38,673 nt of DNA, taken from Acidobacteriaceae bacterium (GTDB taxonomy: Bacteria; Acidobacteriota; Terriglobia; Bryobacterales; Bryobacteraceae). The notes beneath the pieces were generated by a model, which had not been told where the DNA came from, did not search any database, and was given only the letters and a program-made list of their open reading frames with translations. A program made the position numbers and the translations under genes. Each line of letters opens with the position of its first letter. Within the stretch, counting starts at the first letter, position 1. Below are positions 7,185 through 15,267 of this stretch, piece after piece. Location of the stretch: contig JAFATG010000186.1 in assembly GCA_019244055.1 (NCBI GenBank), forward strand, positions 1 to 38,673, written 5' to 3'.

Positions 7185-7847
7185 CTACTGTCGCTTGCAG
7201 AGTTCCGGGTAGTCTTTCTTCAGTGCAGCGATCTTCGGCAGATCGTTGTACACGATATACGGGTAAGTCATGTTGTTATCGAGGAAGTGCTGATGATACG
7301 CCTCGGCCGCGTAGAATCCGGTTAACGGAACGACCTGCGTGACGATGCGATGCGAAAAGACGTGGGCATCCGTGAGCTGCTTGATGTACGCTTCCGCGAC
7401 TCTTTTCTGATCGTCGCCATCGTAGAAAATCGCTGAGCGATATTGTGTTCCCCAATCGGGACCCTGGTGGTCCTTCTGCGTCGGATCGTGAGCCACGGAG
7501 AAGTAAATTCTCAGCAATTGGCCATACGTGATCTTGGTTGGATCAAACGTGATCTTCACCGATTCCGCGTGACCTGTTCTTCCTGTGCTGACCTCTTCGT
7601 AATGAGCTGTCGACTTCTGACCGCCGGCAAAACCGGAAACCACGTTCGTCACGCCAATCACGCGCTCAAACACGCCCTCCATACCCCAGAAGCATCCGCC
7701 CGCCAATACGGCCGTCTGCTCCCCATGAGCCTCGGCCACTGGTACATCAACCGCGGGCTCAGGGAAGGGTGCTCTCGATTTAGCGAACGCGCAGAATGCG
7801 CCGGCAACAAGAACTGGCAGGAGAAAAATAAAACTTCGTTTGGACAT
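7185..7847 (-). CDS. msrA: Exported peptide-methionine (S)-S-oxide reductase
   Basis: Repairs methionine-S-sulfoxide in proteins. The 220-residue form carries an N-terminal hydrophobic export signal (SFIFLLPVLVAGAFCAFA, residues 5-22), so it likely acts in the periplasm. The catalytic block GGCFWGMEGVF places the nucleophilic cysteine at C52, a second cysteine (C217) near the C-terminus can act as resolving residue, and the family segments GHAESVKITFDP and AEAYHQHFL are present. Start: ATG at 7847 (MSKRSF); the longer frame to 7886 adds 13 residues ahead of the signal and is less likely. No MsrB domain or gene is adjacent. With the molybdoenzyme at 29-799, the window has two candidate exported methionine-sulfoxide repair enzymes. 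Confidence 0.92.
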   Translation of the reverse strand: MSKRSFIFLLPVLVAGAFCAFAKSRAPFPEPAVDVPVAEAHGEQTAVLAGGCFWGMEGVFERVIGVTNVVSGFAGGQKSTAHYEEVSTGRTGHAESVKITFDPTKITYGQLLRIYFSVAHDPTQKDHQGPDWGTQYRSAIFYDGDDQKRVAEAYIKQLTDAHVFSHRIVTQVVPLTGFYAAEAYHQHFLDNNMTYPYIVYNDLPKIAALKKDYPELCKRQ

Positions 7848-7930
7848 CGCAATCACCCGATCAATACTTCGCACACCTTCACCCAATAGATACTACGAAC
7901 TGCGGTTCCCGAGCGGATTTAACAAAGAAT

Positions 7931-10771
7931 TTACTTCCACTCGGGGTTCTTTCCCAAACTCACCAGATTTGCCAGAATCCGGTATGCCCCCGGGACCCCG
8001 ACCGGCAACTGCCTGTAGAGAGCGAAGGCGTCGTACACGTAAATGCCGCGCCCGTAGCGTGTCAGCAATAGCCCTCCCCGCTGCGGGTCCTGATCCGGAT
8101 CGTGCGTTTCGAGCAATGGAGTGTAGTGCGGATCCCATTTCTCCATGAAACCGTGGCCACGCTCTTCCTGCCAGCCTTGGAAATCGGCGGCCGTAATCTG
8201 ATTCGGCCATCTGAGCGCCGGGCTTGTAGGGTTCAGCAGCTTCACCGCCGACGCCTCATCCACCACTTTTTGCGGATTGTCACCCAGCGTAAATGGATAC
8301 GGTCCGTAGTCCCGATCGAAACGCTGAAGATTGTATTGAACGATCAGTACGCCCCCATTTTTCACGTAGTCCAGCAGCCGGTTATTCGCTGCCCTGAGCT
8401 CCGGACGAACCGCATAGGCGCGTACGCCCAGAACAATTGCATCAAATTGGCTCAAATTTCCGGTTTCGAGATCTGCTCCGGAGAGAATCTGCGGATGCAG
8501 CCCAAGATCTTCAAGCGCTTGTGGCACGTCATCGCCGGTTCCGGGGAAGAAGCCGACATGCAGGTCCGGAGCAGTCGTGACATCCACACCGACCGCCTTA
8601 TAAGAGGCAGGCTGGTAATACGGATACGGGCGCAAACCTGGGTAGCCAACTAACCGGTATCCCTCTTCATATGTCTTTCCCTGATACTCAGCTACGGCAT
8701 GCAGGTCGTAGGTTCGCGCCTCGATGCCGTGTGGCTTCACTTGGAAGCTCACGTTTTCTCCGTCGCCATCACGCGAGAAAGAAAATGGATACTCCGCAGG
8801 CGTGCATTGCCAATTTTCCGGCAAGCGCAGGCGGAGAACTCCTTTGGCCGGCCCCTTCACATTGCTGTGCAAAGCGCATGTGAACGCGAACGAGCCGGCA
8901 GTGAGCGGAACGGCTCCGGCCCGAGGCGATATGGAAACTGAAATGGCCGGGCCCATAATCAGCGGATTCTGTACCATTCCGATTCCTTCCACTCGTTCAT
9001 TTGCCTGCACCACTTTGCGGATCTCGAGCGTTGCTCCGTGATAGCTCAGCGTTGCGGTTGAAAAGAGTGGATACGGAGCCACAGATAAATTCCGGAAACG
9101 GTCATCGCGAAGGTTGTAATACGGTTGCTCCTCGTCCGGCCGCCAGAAATAGGCTTTAGTGAGCACTGCGTCTTCCGGCGCCTTGATGGAAAATCTGACG
9201 CGCACGTCTTTACCTGGGCCGAGGTCCGGTTCCGTTTGCTTCTCTGCTTTGATCATCCATGACTGCCCTTCGGACGGCTTTACCTCAATGCTTTCGATGT
9301 GAATCGGTTCAGAACTCTCATTAAGCAGATGAGCCGCCACCGCGAAGGATTGTCCGGGAATCGCAATCGTAAACGTCTGTTGTAGTCCGGCGAATGCCCG
9401 GAATGGACCTTCCGGTTCCTTCTCCGGCGCAACAGCCACATCGAATGACAAACTCAGTGCGCGCGCCAGCGCCGTCTCGAACTGCTTTTCTTTCACGCGC
9501 AGCTCAAAAGCAACATCGCTCTTTCCTGGCTCCGCGAGATCGCTTGCTTCTACCTTGTTGACCAACCCGCGAGTTGCTTGCAGACCCTCAGCAAGGATTG
9601 GCGCAATTCCGTCCGGATTGCTCGGTCGATACCGATCGCATGCATCGTTGACCAGGCTTGAAATTTGCTCCAAACCACTCCGCAAGAAATTCGTATCTCC
9701 CGTTGCGAGAGACGCGATGCCGGATAGCGAAACGTCAATACCGTCGTAGAATGATTTTTCCTTGTCCCCCGCAGGCACTCGAGAACCGTAACGGTGATAG
9801 GGAGCGCTATAAAGGGTGGGGGGCGGAATTGTGCCACCGCCGTTCTGGCTTCTCTGGTAGCCCCAGCCATCGCGGCCGATTTGCTGAAAAGTCAGGCCAA
9901 CAGCAGGATTGGCCGTGCCCTCCGGTATGGTCACGTTCGTTGCCGGTGTCCCCGAGATCCACGTCTTGCTTACGTAATCAAAAAAGCGGATGGGCACGTA
10001 CTTGTCTGTTGCGTAGTCGTAGATCGTGTTCTCCTTGGTTGGCGCGAAGAACGGCACGCGCGTGTAAACCTTAAGCGGTTTCCACGGGCGCAGGCCTTCT
10101 CTAATCTGCTCGGGGAACATGTTGGGATCACCAGCGGCGTTGTACACTTCTTGCGCCATTTGGCCCGCGACCTGATGATTGCCATGGCCGTCCGTAGGAG
10201 CGCCGGCGAAGACAGAAGTGATAACGAGCGGTCGAGTCATGCGTACCACGCGAACGACGTCGGAGAGCACACGCTGATAGCCCCATTTCTGCAGCGCCTC
10301 CTCACGTGTCTTCGAAAACCCATAATCGATAGCGCGCGTCCAGTATTGATCGACCCCATAATAGGCGTCAGAGGTGAGCAATTCCTGCGTTCGCACGAGC
10401 CCAAGCGCGTCATAGAGGTCTTGCGACATCGCATTCTGCCCACCCTCTCCGCGATTCAGAGTGAGCAGGATTGCGCGGGCTCCAAGGCCGCGCGACTCGT
10501 AGGCCAGCATTCCCCCGTCTTCATCATCGGGATGCGCCGTCACCATCAGAATGCTTGCGCGCGTGCGAAGTGCAGCCAATGCCTGCGAGAGTCCCGCGGC
10601 GCCTCGCTCCAAGTCAATGGGCATAGCATCGGGCTTGATTTGAGCAGCCTGCTCCGCTCCGTGAGGTGTCGAGCTTGCCCAGACACCCGCTACCAGCACT
10701 GTTGCAAGTGCTGCTGCATATGAGCCTCTTCTGGAGAGTCTTAAGTGGTTCTGTGTAGCGATTTTGAACAT
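7931..10771 (-). CDS. Large secreted PIG-L (LmbE-like) deacetylase with C-terminal amidotransferase-like fold
   Basis: A 946-residue exported protein. The N-terminus has a basic region with RLSRRGSY and a hydrophobic stretch (19-33), suggesting Sec or possibly Tat export. The PIG-L zinc deacetylase domain spans about 70-290, with AHPDDE (79-84) and GHGNHQ (195-200) as metal/catalytic motifs. The middle (about 460-720) looks beta-rich, like NEW3/Ig-type modules. The last 220 residues (VGFFPGTGDDVPQALEDLG, FDAIVLGVRAY, GGVLIVQYN) resemble a class I glutamine amidotransferase/ThuA-like alpha/beta fold. Known PIG-L enzymes deacetylate GlcNAc-type substrates. The substrate here is unknown, presumably a glycan or glycolipid at the cell surface. 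The size is far above the roughly 230-300 residues of simple PIG-L enzymes. Confidence 0.82.
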   Translation of the reverse strand: MFKIATQNHLRLSRRGSYAAALATVLVAGVWASSTPHGAEQAAQIKPDAMPIDLERGAAGLSQALAALRTRASILMVTAHPDDEDGGMLAYESRGLGARAILLTLNRGEGGQNAMSQDLYDALGLVRTQELLTSDAYYGVDQYWTRAIDYGFSKTREEALQKWGYQRVLSDVVRVVRMTRPLVITSVFAGAPTDGHGNHQVAGQMAQEVYNAAGDPNMFPEQIREGLRPWKPLKVYTRVPFFAPTKENTIYDYATDKYVPIRFFDYVSKTWISGTPATNVTIPEGTANPAVGLTFQQIGRDGWGYQRSQNGGGTIPPPTLYSAPYHRYGSRVPAGDKEKSFYDGIDVSLSGIASLATGDTNFLRSGLEQISSLVNDACDRYRPSNPDGIAPILAEGLQATRGLVNKVEASDLAEPGKSDVAFELRVKEKQFETALARALSLSFDVAVAPEKEPEGPFRAFAGLQQTFTIAIPGQSFAVAAHLLNESSEPIHIESIEVKPSEGQSWMIKAEKQTEPDLGPGKDVRVRFSIKAPEDAVLTKAYFWRPDEEQPYYNLRDDRFRNLSVAPYPLFSTATLSYHGATLEIRKVVQANERVEGIGMVQNPLIMGPAISVSISPRAGAVPLTAGSFAFTCALHSNVKGPAKGVLRLRLPENWQCTPAEYPFSFSRDGDGENVSFQVKPHGIEARTYDLHAVAEYQGKTYEEGYRLVGYPGLRPYPYYQPASYKAVGVDVTTAPDLHVGFFPGTGDDVPQALEDLGLHPQILSGADLETGNLSQFDAIVLGVRAYAVRPELRAANNRLLDYVKNGGVLIVQYNLQRFDRDYGPYPFTLGDNPQKVVDEASAVKLLNPTSPALRWPNQITAADFQGWQEERGHGFMEKWDPHYTPLLETHDPDQDPQRGGLLLTRYGRGIYVYDAFALYRQLPVGVPGAYRILANLVSLGKNPEWK

Positions 10772-10879
10772 TGCGCCTGAATACGCCGTTGTAGCGCGGA
10801 TCTCGTAGCTGCTGGTCTTAAAGGGACTTAATGCGCACCGGCGATCGAATCGTATCCTTCATCTAAATCGTAGCGTCCA

Positions 10880-10891
10880 CTCTTATAAGAG
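10880..10891. promoter_or_regulatory. Perfect 12-bp palindrome in the PIG-L/DUF3300 divergent region
   Basis: CTCTTATAAGAG is a perfect dyad 58 bp upstream of the DUF3300 start and 108 bp upstream of the PIG-L gene start. Its centre (TTATAAG) also resembles a -10 element, so it could be part of a promoter, an operator, or chance. I see no convincing -35 hexamer at the right distance. Confidence 0.3.
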
Positions 10892-10949
10892 ACATTTCGA
10901 ACGCGCTGATCACAACGAAGTTGAAAGCGATTCGAGAGGAAAAATACAC

Positions 10950-11966
10950 ATGCGATCCAACAAGCTCATTTCCATTTCTCTCGGGATGACCTTAGCTGCC
11001 GTTTGCGCAGCCGTCCCGAGCGCTGCCCAGGAACCGTATCCGCAACAGCCACCACCGCAGTACCCGCCCGCCCAACAGTATCCACCGCAGCAGGGACAAT
11101 ATCCACCGCAAGGACAGTATCCTCCGCCACAGGGGCAATATCCGCCAGCGCAAGGACAGTATGGGCAATATCCTCAACCTCAATACGCTCAGCCTCCCAT
11201 GCTGGCTCCGCAGCAGTTGGATCAATTGGTTGGACCGATCGCGCTGTATCCGGACGGACTACTTGCGCAAACTCTAACCGCAGCCACATTTTCGAACGAA
11301 ATCCCTGATGCGGCCGGCTGGGCGAATGCGCACTCTTATTTGAAAGGCGATGCGTTGGCTGACGCGATACGACAGGATAATCTGCCCTGGGATCCGAGTA
11401 TCCTGGCGCTCCTGCCGTTCCCCAGCGTGCTGAACTACATGGCTCAGAATATGGGTTGGACCCAAGCTCTTGGCAATGCTGTTCTAGCGCAAAGACCCGA
11501 CGTGATGGATGCCGTGCAGCGGCTGCGCCAGGAAGCGTATAACTATGGCTATCTGCGGGACAGCCAATATAATCGTGTAGTCTACGCTGGGCCGGGCAAT
11601 ATCGAAATTATTCCCATCACGCCCGGCTATTACTACGTGCCTTACTACAATCCGGCCATCGTGTTCTATCGCCCGCGGCCCGGCTTTTTCGTTGGAGGCG
11701 CAATTCGCTTCGGGCCGGGAATCAGCATCGGTGCGGCATTTGCACCGTGGGGCTGGGGCAGCATTGGGTTCGGATGGCGTGCGCACGACATCATCATCGA
11801 CAACCGTCCCTGGGTGAGGACCTGGTCCAATCGCGCAACCTACGCGTATCCGCATCCATACAGACGGGCTGAAGGCCCCCGCACGGAGCGGCATGAGGTT
11901 CCTCCCGCCCATCACGACGCTCATCAGGATCATTATCAGCACGGTGAGCATGGTGAACATCGCTAG
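10950..11966 (+). CDS. DUF3300 domain secreted protein with Pro/Gln/Tyr-rich N-terminal repeats
   Basis: Exported 338-residue protein with a signal peptide (residues 4-26, cut near AAQ). A low-complexity region of QYPP(Q)G-type repeats spans about 37-79. The DUF3300 domain follows: APQQLDQLVGPIALYPDGLLAQTLTAATF, DNLPWDPSILALLPFPSVLNYMAQ, PGYYYVPYYNPAIVFYRP. The tail is His-rich (HHDAHQDHYQHGEHGEHR), which could bind metal. DUF3300 proteins are exported and of unknown function. GAGAGG with AAAAATACAC precedes the ATG. The gene diverges from the PIG-L deacetylase across 178 bp. The repeat resembles disordered tethers that cross peptidoglycan or promote assembly, but that is only an analogy. Confidence 0.85.
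   Translation: MRSNKLISISLGMTLAAVCAAVPSAAQEPYPQQPPPQYPPAQQYPPQQGQYPPQGQYPPPQGQYPPAQGQYGQYPQPQYAQPPMLAPQQLDQLVGPIALYPDGLLAQTLTAATFSNEIPDAAGWANAHSYLKGDALADAIRQDNLPWDPSILALLPFPSVLNYMAQNMGWTQALGNAVLAQRPDVMDAVQRLRQEAYNYGYLRDSQYNRVVYAGPGNIEIIPITPGYYYVPYYNPAIVFYRPRPGFFVGGAIRFGPGISIGAAFAPWGWGSIGFGWRAHDIIIDNRPWVRTWSNRATYAYPHPYRRAEGPRTERHEVPPAHHDAHQDHYQHGEHGEHR
11058..11186 (+). repeat. Coding tandem repeat (QYPP-rich)
   Basis: Imperfect repeats of 18-24 bp encode successive QYPPQQG, QYPPQG, QYPPPQG and QYPPAQG units in the DUF3300 protein, ending in QYGQYPQPQY. The period varies and codons differ between units, so this is a protein-level repeat and not a recent DNA expansion or CRISPR. Confidence 0.8.
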
Positions 11967-11973
11967 CGCCTAG

Positions 11974-12276
11974 CGCGCCATCGAAACGCCGCGAGAAGAC
12001 CTGCAAGCAGTCCTTCTACAAACACTGGCGGTCCTTGAAGAGCTTCGTTCGGGCTGGCGGTACTAAGCCCGCTGTTTACGCAGTGAATCGGCTCATCGGT
12101 CTTCTCGAGGAATGGGTTAAGTGCCAGAGCGAAATGGCCGCGAGAGCGCAGGCTTTTGAAGTCACAATTGCTCGGAGACCCTGGCGCAGCCCAGAAGCAA
12201 CTCGACACCTGGCAAGCCGAGGCCACGAAAAAACGGACGCAAGCGAATAAAGCCCTCCAGCAAGCCTCCGGAGGCC
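11974..12276 (+). pseudogene. Possible frameshifted gene remnant in the 531-bp gap after DUF3300
   Basis: The stretch 11967-12497 has no intact gene I can support. Three successive plus-strand frames look protein-like. The first encodes DLQAVLLQTLAVLEELRSGW (from 11998) and then stops. The second encodes NRLIGLLEEWVKCQSEMAAR (around 12084-12143). The third encodes GDPGAAQKQLDTWQAEATKK and ends QANKALQQASGGR before a stop at 12276. Read together they suggest an alpha-helical, Leu/Glu/Ala-rich protein broken by two frameshifts, with no start codon or ribosome site. I do not recognise the family. Positions 12277-12497 show nothing but scattered short dyads. Chance open frames in GC-rich DNA remain a real alternative. 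Confidence 0.25.
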
Positions 12277-12497
12277 GATGACTTCGCCGGTTCTTTACGG
12301 CTAAAGCCATCCCGATGACCATTCGGATGGTCCCAGAAGCCGACTTATAGACAATTACTGCATGCGATCAGCATGCCCTAGGCCTCACACAGCAGTAATC
12401 CGGGCGACGTCTCCTAGATCCGGACTTAGAACCTCCGACGGAGCCTCAACTGAAACAGCACATACACCATGATGAAAGGCAGGAGCAACTTACGTTT

Positions 12498-14438
12498 TCA
12501 GGGCTGAAGGTTGGCGCGGCGCAGCAGGTAAGCGTAGCGCGGGTCCGAGCGCAGCGGATCGAACATCGGGTTCGTTTTTATATAGCCGACACTTACCACG
12601 GAGCGATCCTCAATAGCCTTTTCTAGCCAGTCGAATGCCTTGTCCTTGTCCCGGAGGCCAGCATAGATTTTGGCCCTCCACACTGGTGAAACATATTTCC
12701 GGTTCGAGAGCTCCGCTAATTTATCAAGCATTTTCTGCGCGTCCGTTCTTCTACCGGTCAATGCATAGCCGTATCCGAGTCCCGTCACTGCGACCACGTC
12801 ATTCGGCGAGATCAGCGCCGCCTTTTCAAGCTCCGCCATACCTTCCTTGTGCATGGATATTTTGAGATAGGAAATGCCGCGAAAATAGTAAGCCTCGATG
12901 AAGCTTGGGTCCAACTCCAGTGTTCTCCCCTCTTGCTCAATCGCTTGGTCATACCGTCGCGCCAGGAAATATTCGACGCCCAAAGTATCGTTGTAGGCGA
13001 GCGATAGGGGATCCAATTCCAGGGCTCGCTTGCTCTCCGCGATGCCGTCGTCCAGACGACCCCGCAGCCATAAAGACTCGGCATACGCATCGTACGCTGG
13101 GGCATAGCTCGGGTTGAGCGCCACCGCTCGCTGGGATTCTCTCGCGCCCGCCGGCCAGTCCCACTCAGATTCGATTTTGATATACGCGAGCGACACGTGA
13201 GCTTCAGCGAGCGTGTCGTCAATTTCCAATGCCTTCAGCGCTGACTCCTTCGCTGTCAAATAACCTTCCTTGGCAGGAACAAAGCCGTCGCGTGCAAGCG
13301 AAGTGTGACTATCGGACAAGCCAGAATAAGCCAATGCATAACCGGGATCTCTTACGATCGCCTGTTGAAAGTATCCGACGCTTTTCCTAACTGCCTCCTC
13401 AGACGATTTGTTTAGCCAATAGCGGCCCTTCAGATAGTCTTGGTAGGCCTCGGAATTCGCAGTGTAGGCCTTCGTTAGCCGCTTCTCGTCCTCGCCGGTT
13501 AAGCGCACGCGAAGCGCTATGGTCATTTCTCTGGCGATTTCCCCCGGGAGCGCAACAATGTCAGACGCTTTGCGGCTATACTGTTCCCCCCAGACGTGAC
13601 TGTTGTCCCGGACATCAATCAGTTCCGCCTTAATATCTAAGCTGCCGGCGCGCTGTGTGACGCCACCTTTGAACACGGCTCGAACCCGCAGCTCACTACC
13701 CACCTTTTGAACGTCCGTCTCCTTGCCCTTGTAGCGAAAGGTGGCGTCCCGCGACATCACTTTCAATTGGGGCAACTGGGACAAACTGTCGATGAGGCTC
13801 TCAGTAATCCCGTCGCTCAAGTATTCCGCGTTCGGATCGCCGCTAGCGTTGACGAAGGGCAAAACTGCCACCGAATAAATGGGTTCGCTCCGAGCGACGA
13901 ATTTGTAATACCAGCCCGCAGCCGCCAGCGAGGTCATCAGGACGATCGCGGTGATCCCTAATGCCGTACGACTGCGCCATAGCGGTTGAATTTTCACAGG
14001 AACTACAGGGATGCCAGGGTCGTCCAGTTCGGGGAGCCTTCCGAGGTAGGTCGGCGCAGCGGATGGGAGCCGCCGTACAGTCCCGACGAAGCGGTAGCCT
14101 CGTTTCGGAACCGTTTCAATGAACGCTGGATCCTCGCCCAACGCCTTTCGCAATAGCGAAATATGGTTGGATAAGCTGCCCTCCTCAACGAAACTGTCGG
14201 GCCAGAGCATCCCGATCAGCTCGTCTTTCTCCAATAAGTGTCCGCTATTCCGGACCAACGCGAGGAGGGTGTCGAACGTTTTTGGCGTCAGCGCAATTAT
14301 CTCGTCGCCACGTAGCAGCCTGCGTTCGGCGGGATCCAGCCGGAACGGGCCGAATTCGTACAACTGTCCTACCATCGCCGGCAACGGATCGCGAACCGCT
14401 GATGCAGTCGGTCCACCTTTTCGTTTTTCCTTGCCCAC
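12498..14438 (-). CDS. Membrane-anchored winged-helix regulator with TolB-like and TPR domains
   Basis: CadC/ToxR-like one-component regulator of 646 residues. An OmpR-type winged helix covers about 26-120 (YEFGPFRLDPAERRLLR, LSNHISLLRKALGED, IETVPKRGYRFVG). One transmembrane helix lies at 158-178. A FlgO/TolB-N-like region follows (SVAVLPFVNASGDPNAEYLSDGITESLIDSL, about 188-310), then roughly eight TPR-like units to the C-terminus (about 330-640). DNA binding would be cytoplasmic, and the TPR part would sense or scaffold in the periplasm. This architecture is expanded in acidobacteria. The start is GTG at 14438; an in-frame ATG at 14375 is an alternative, and neither has a strong ribosome site. 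It diverges from a secreted protein gene, with a large dyad between them, which makes that neighbour a natural candidate target. Confidence 0.85.
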   Translation of the reverse strand: MGKEKRKGGPTASAVRDPLPAMVGQLYEFGPFRLDPAERRLLRGDEIIALTPKTFDTLLALVRNSGHLLEKDELIGMLWPDSFVEEGSLSNHISLLRKALGEDPAFIETVPKRGYRFVGTVRRLPSAAPTYLGRLPELDDPGIPVVPVKIQPLWRSRTALGITAIVLMTSLAAAGWYYKFVARSEPIYSVAVLPFVNASGDPNAEYLSDGITESLIDSLSQLPQLKVMSRDATFRYKGKETDVQKVGSELRVRAVFKGGVTQRAGSLDIKAELIDVRDNSHVWGEQYSRKASDIVALPGEIAREMTIALRVRLTGEDEKRLTKAYTANSEAYQDYLKGRYWLNKSSEEAVRKSVGYFQQAIVRDPGYALAYSGLSDSHTSLARDGFVPAKEGYLTAKESALKALEIDDTLAEAHVSLAYIKIESEWDWPAGARESQRAVALNPSYAPAYDAYAESLWLRGRLDDGIAESKRALELDPLSLAYNDTLGVEYFLARRYDQAIEQEGRTLELDPSFIEAYYFRGISYLKISMHKEGMAELEKAALISPNDVVAVTGLGYGYALTGRRTDAQKMLDKLAELSNRKYVSPVWRAKIYAGLRDKDKAFDWLEKAIEDRSVVSVGYIKTNPMFDPLRSDPRYAYLLRRANLQP

Positions 14439-14521
14439 AGCCTACTCGCAGTGCTCGTGAACATTCCCTGAGGATTCCAGGAGAGTTTTGTGAACGTTCT
14501 AAGAAGACTTCCGGCATATCG

Positions 14522-14551
14522 TCAGCCTATTCTGCGCAAAGAATAGGCTGA
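14522..14551. promoter_or_regulatory. Perfect 12-bp-arm inverted repeat between regulator and secreted-protein genes
   Basis: TCAGCCTATTCT (14522-14533) and AGAATAGGCTGA (14540-14551) are exact reverse complements separated by GCGCAA. The repeat sits 84 bp upstream of the regulator start and 71 bp upstream of the secreted-protein start. No run of T follows on either strand, so an intrinsic terminator is unlikely. An operator for the adjacent winged-helix regulator or a 5' UTR hairpin fits better, although OmpR-type factors often bind direct repeats. Confidence 0.5.
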
Positions 14552-14622
14552 AAGCCGACTATGAAGCCTGATTCTAGCATCGGCGTCCGGCCGCTTCAAA
14601 ATCTGTATAAGGAGAGTAGAAC

Positions 14623-15267
14623 ATGTCGCGAAGCATAGTCTCAAAAAGAAATGTTTACCCGATCTCGGTGGTCTTGCTGGCGCTCGCCGCTCTCGCGGCC
14701 ATGGCCTTTTCTGTGAAAACCAGAGCGGCCCAAATTGATGAGCGAGTGCCAATCACGGGAAACTTTACGGTCGAGTTTGAGGCGCTTGGAACTTGCCCCT
14801 CCCCCGATCCCTCGGGACTGCCCGCATTGCCAAGTATGCTCAAGTATCCGCCGTGCGCCCCGTGCATCAGTGATGGTGGGTATTACGTTGAGGCACAGGG
14901 TATTGGTCATACATCCCAAGGCAAAATGTTCATAGAGGTTCTGAAATGTTACAAGCCGGGGGAGGGTAAGTATGGGAGTTACGCAGGCTTCTTCCAGATG
15001 ACCGCTCCTGAGGGAACAGATTCCGTGGTGGGGACGTATTCGGGACAGAACTACGACTACGGGCCCAACGGAGACTCCCTCGGCTTCGGTCCGTTCCGTG
15101 GCACATTGACGGTCAAAGAGGGAACCGGCAAATTCGACGGCGCAAAGGGAAATTTCAGCTTCACGGCTCTGTCAGGCCCAGGCAGCCCGGGACCGACTCC
15201 CAACAGCGTCGTGGGAAATGCGTTCTATTCAGTCGAAGGACAGCTCGAAATACGCGACGAGAGGTAG
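14623..15267 (+). CDS. Secreted protein of unknown function, beta-rich
   Basis: I do not recognise a named family with certainty. The 214-residue product has a signal peptide or anchor (residues 12-36, ending TRAAQ) and a beta-strand-rich mature part. Recurring Gly/Phe patterns (GNFTVEFEALG, GSYAGFFQMT, SVVGTYSGQNY, FRGTLTVKEGTGKFDGAKGNFSFTA, VEGQLEI) resemble small secreted beta-barrels of the allene-oxide-cyclase type. Cys residues cluster at TCPSP and PPCAPC, with one more at LKCYKPG, so disulfides are possible. AAGGAG at 14609-14614, 8 nt before the ATG, gives a strong ribosome site and a clear start. The gene diverges from the winged-helix/TPR regulator, so regulation by it is plausible. 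Function is unknown. Confidence 0.7.
   Translation: MSRSIVSKRNVYPISVVLLALAALAAMAFSVKTRAAQIDERVPITGNFTVEFEALGTCPSPDPSGLPALPSMLKYPPCAPCISDGGYYVEAQGIGHTSQGKMFIEVLKCYKPGEGKYGSYAGFFQMTAPEGTDSVVGTYSGQNYDYGPNGDSLGFGPFRGTLTVKEGTGKFDGAKGNFSFTALSGPGSPGPTPNSVVGNAFYSVEGQLEIRDER

Noticed and set aside
7185-7847. MsrA as a lipoprotein
   Set aside because: The cysteine in GAFCAF lacks a proper lipobox because the residue before it is Phe; an ordinary signal peptide or anchor fits better.
11058-11186. Tandem repeat as a CRISPR array
   Set aside because: The repeats are short, without spacers, and encode a continuous QYPP-rich peptide in frame.
12264-12275. Palindrome GCCTCCGGAGGC
   Set aside because: Short GC-rich dyads are common at this composition, and it is not near a promoter or start codon.
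11963-12322. 119-codon minus-strand frame after DUF3300
   Set aside because: Cys/Arg/Ser-rich with no motif or ribosome site; the opposite strand has more protein-like segments.
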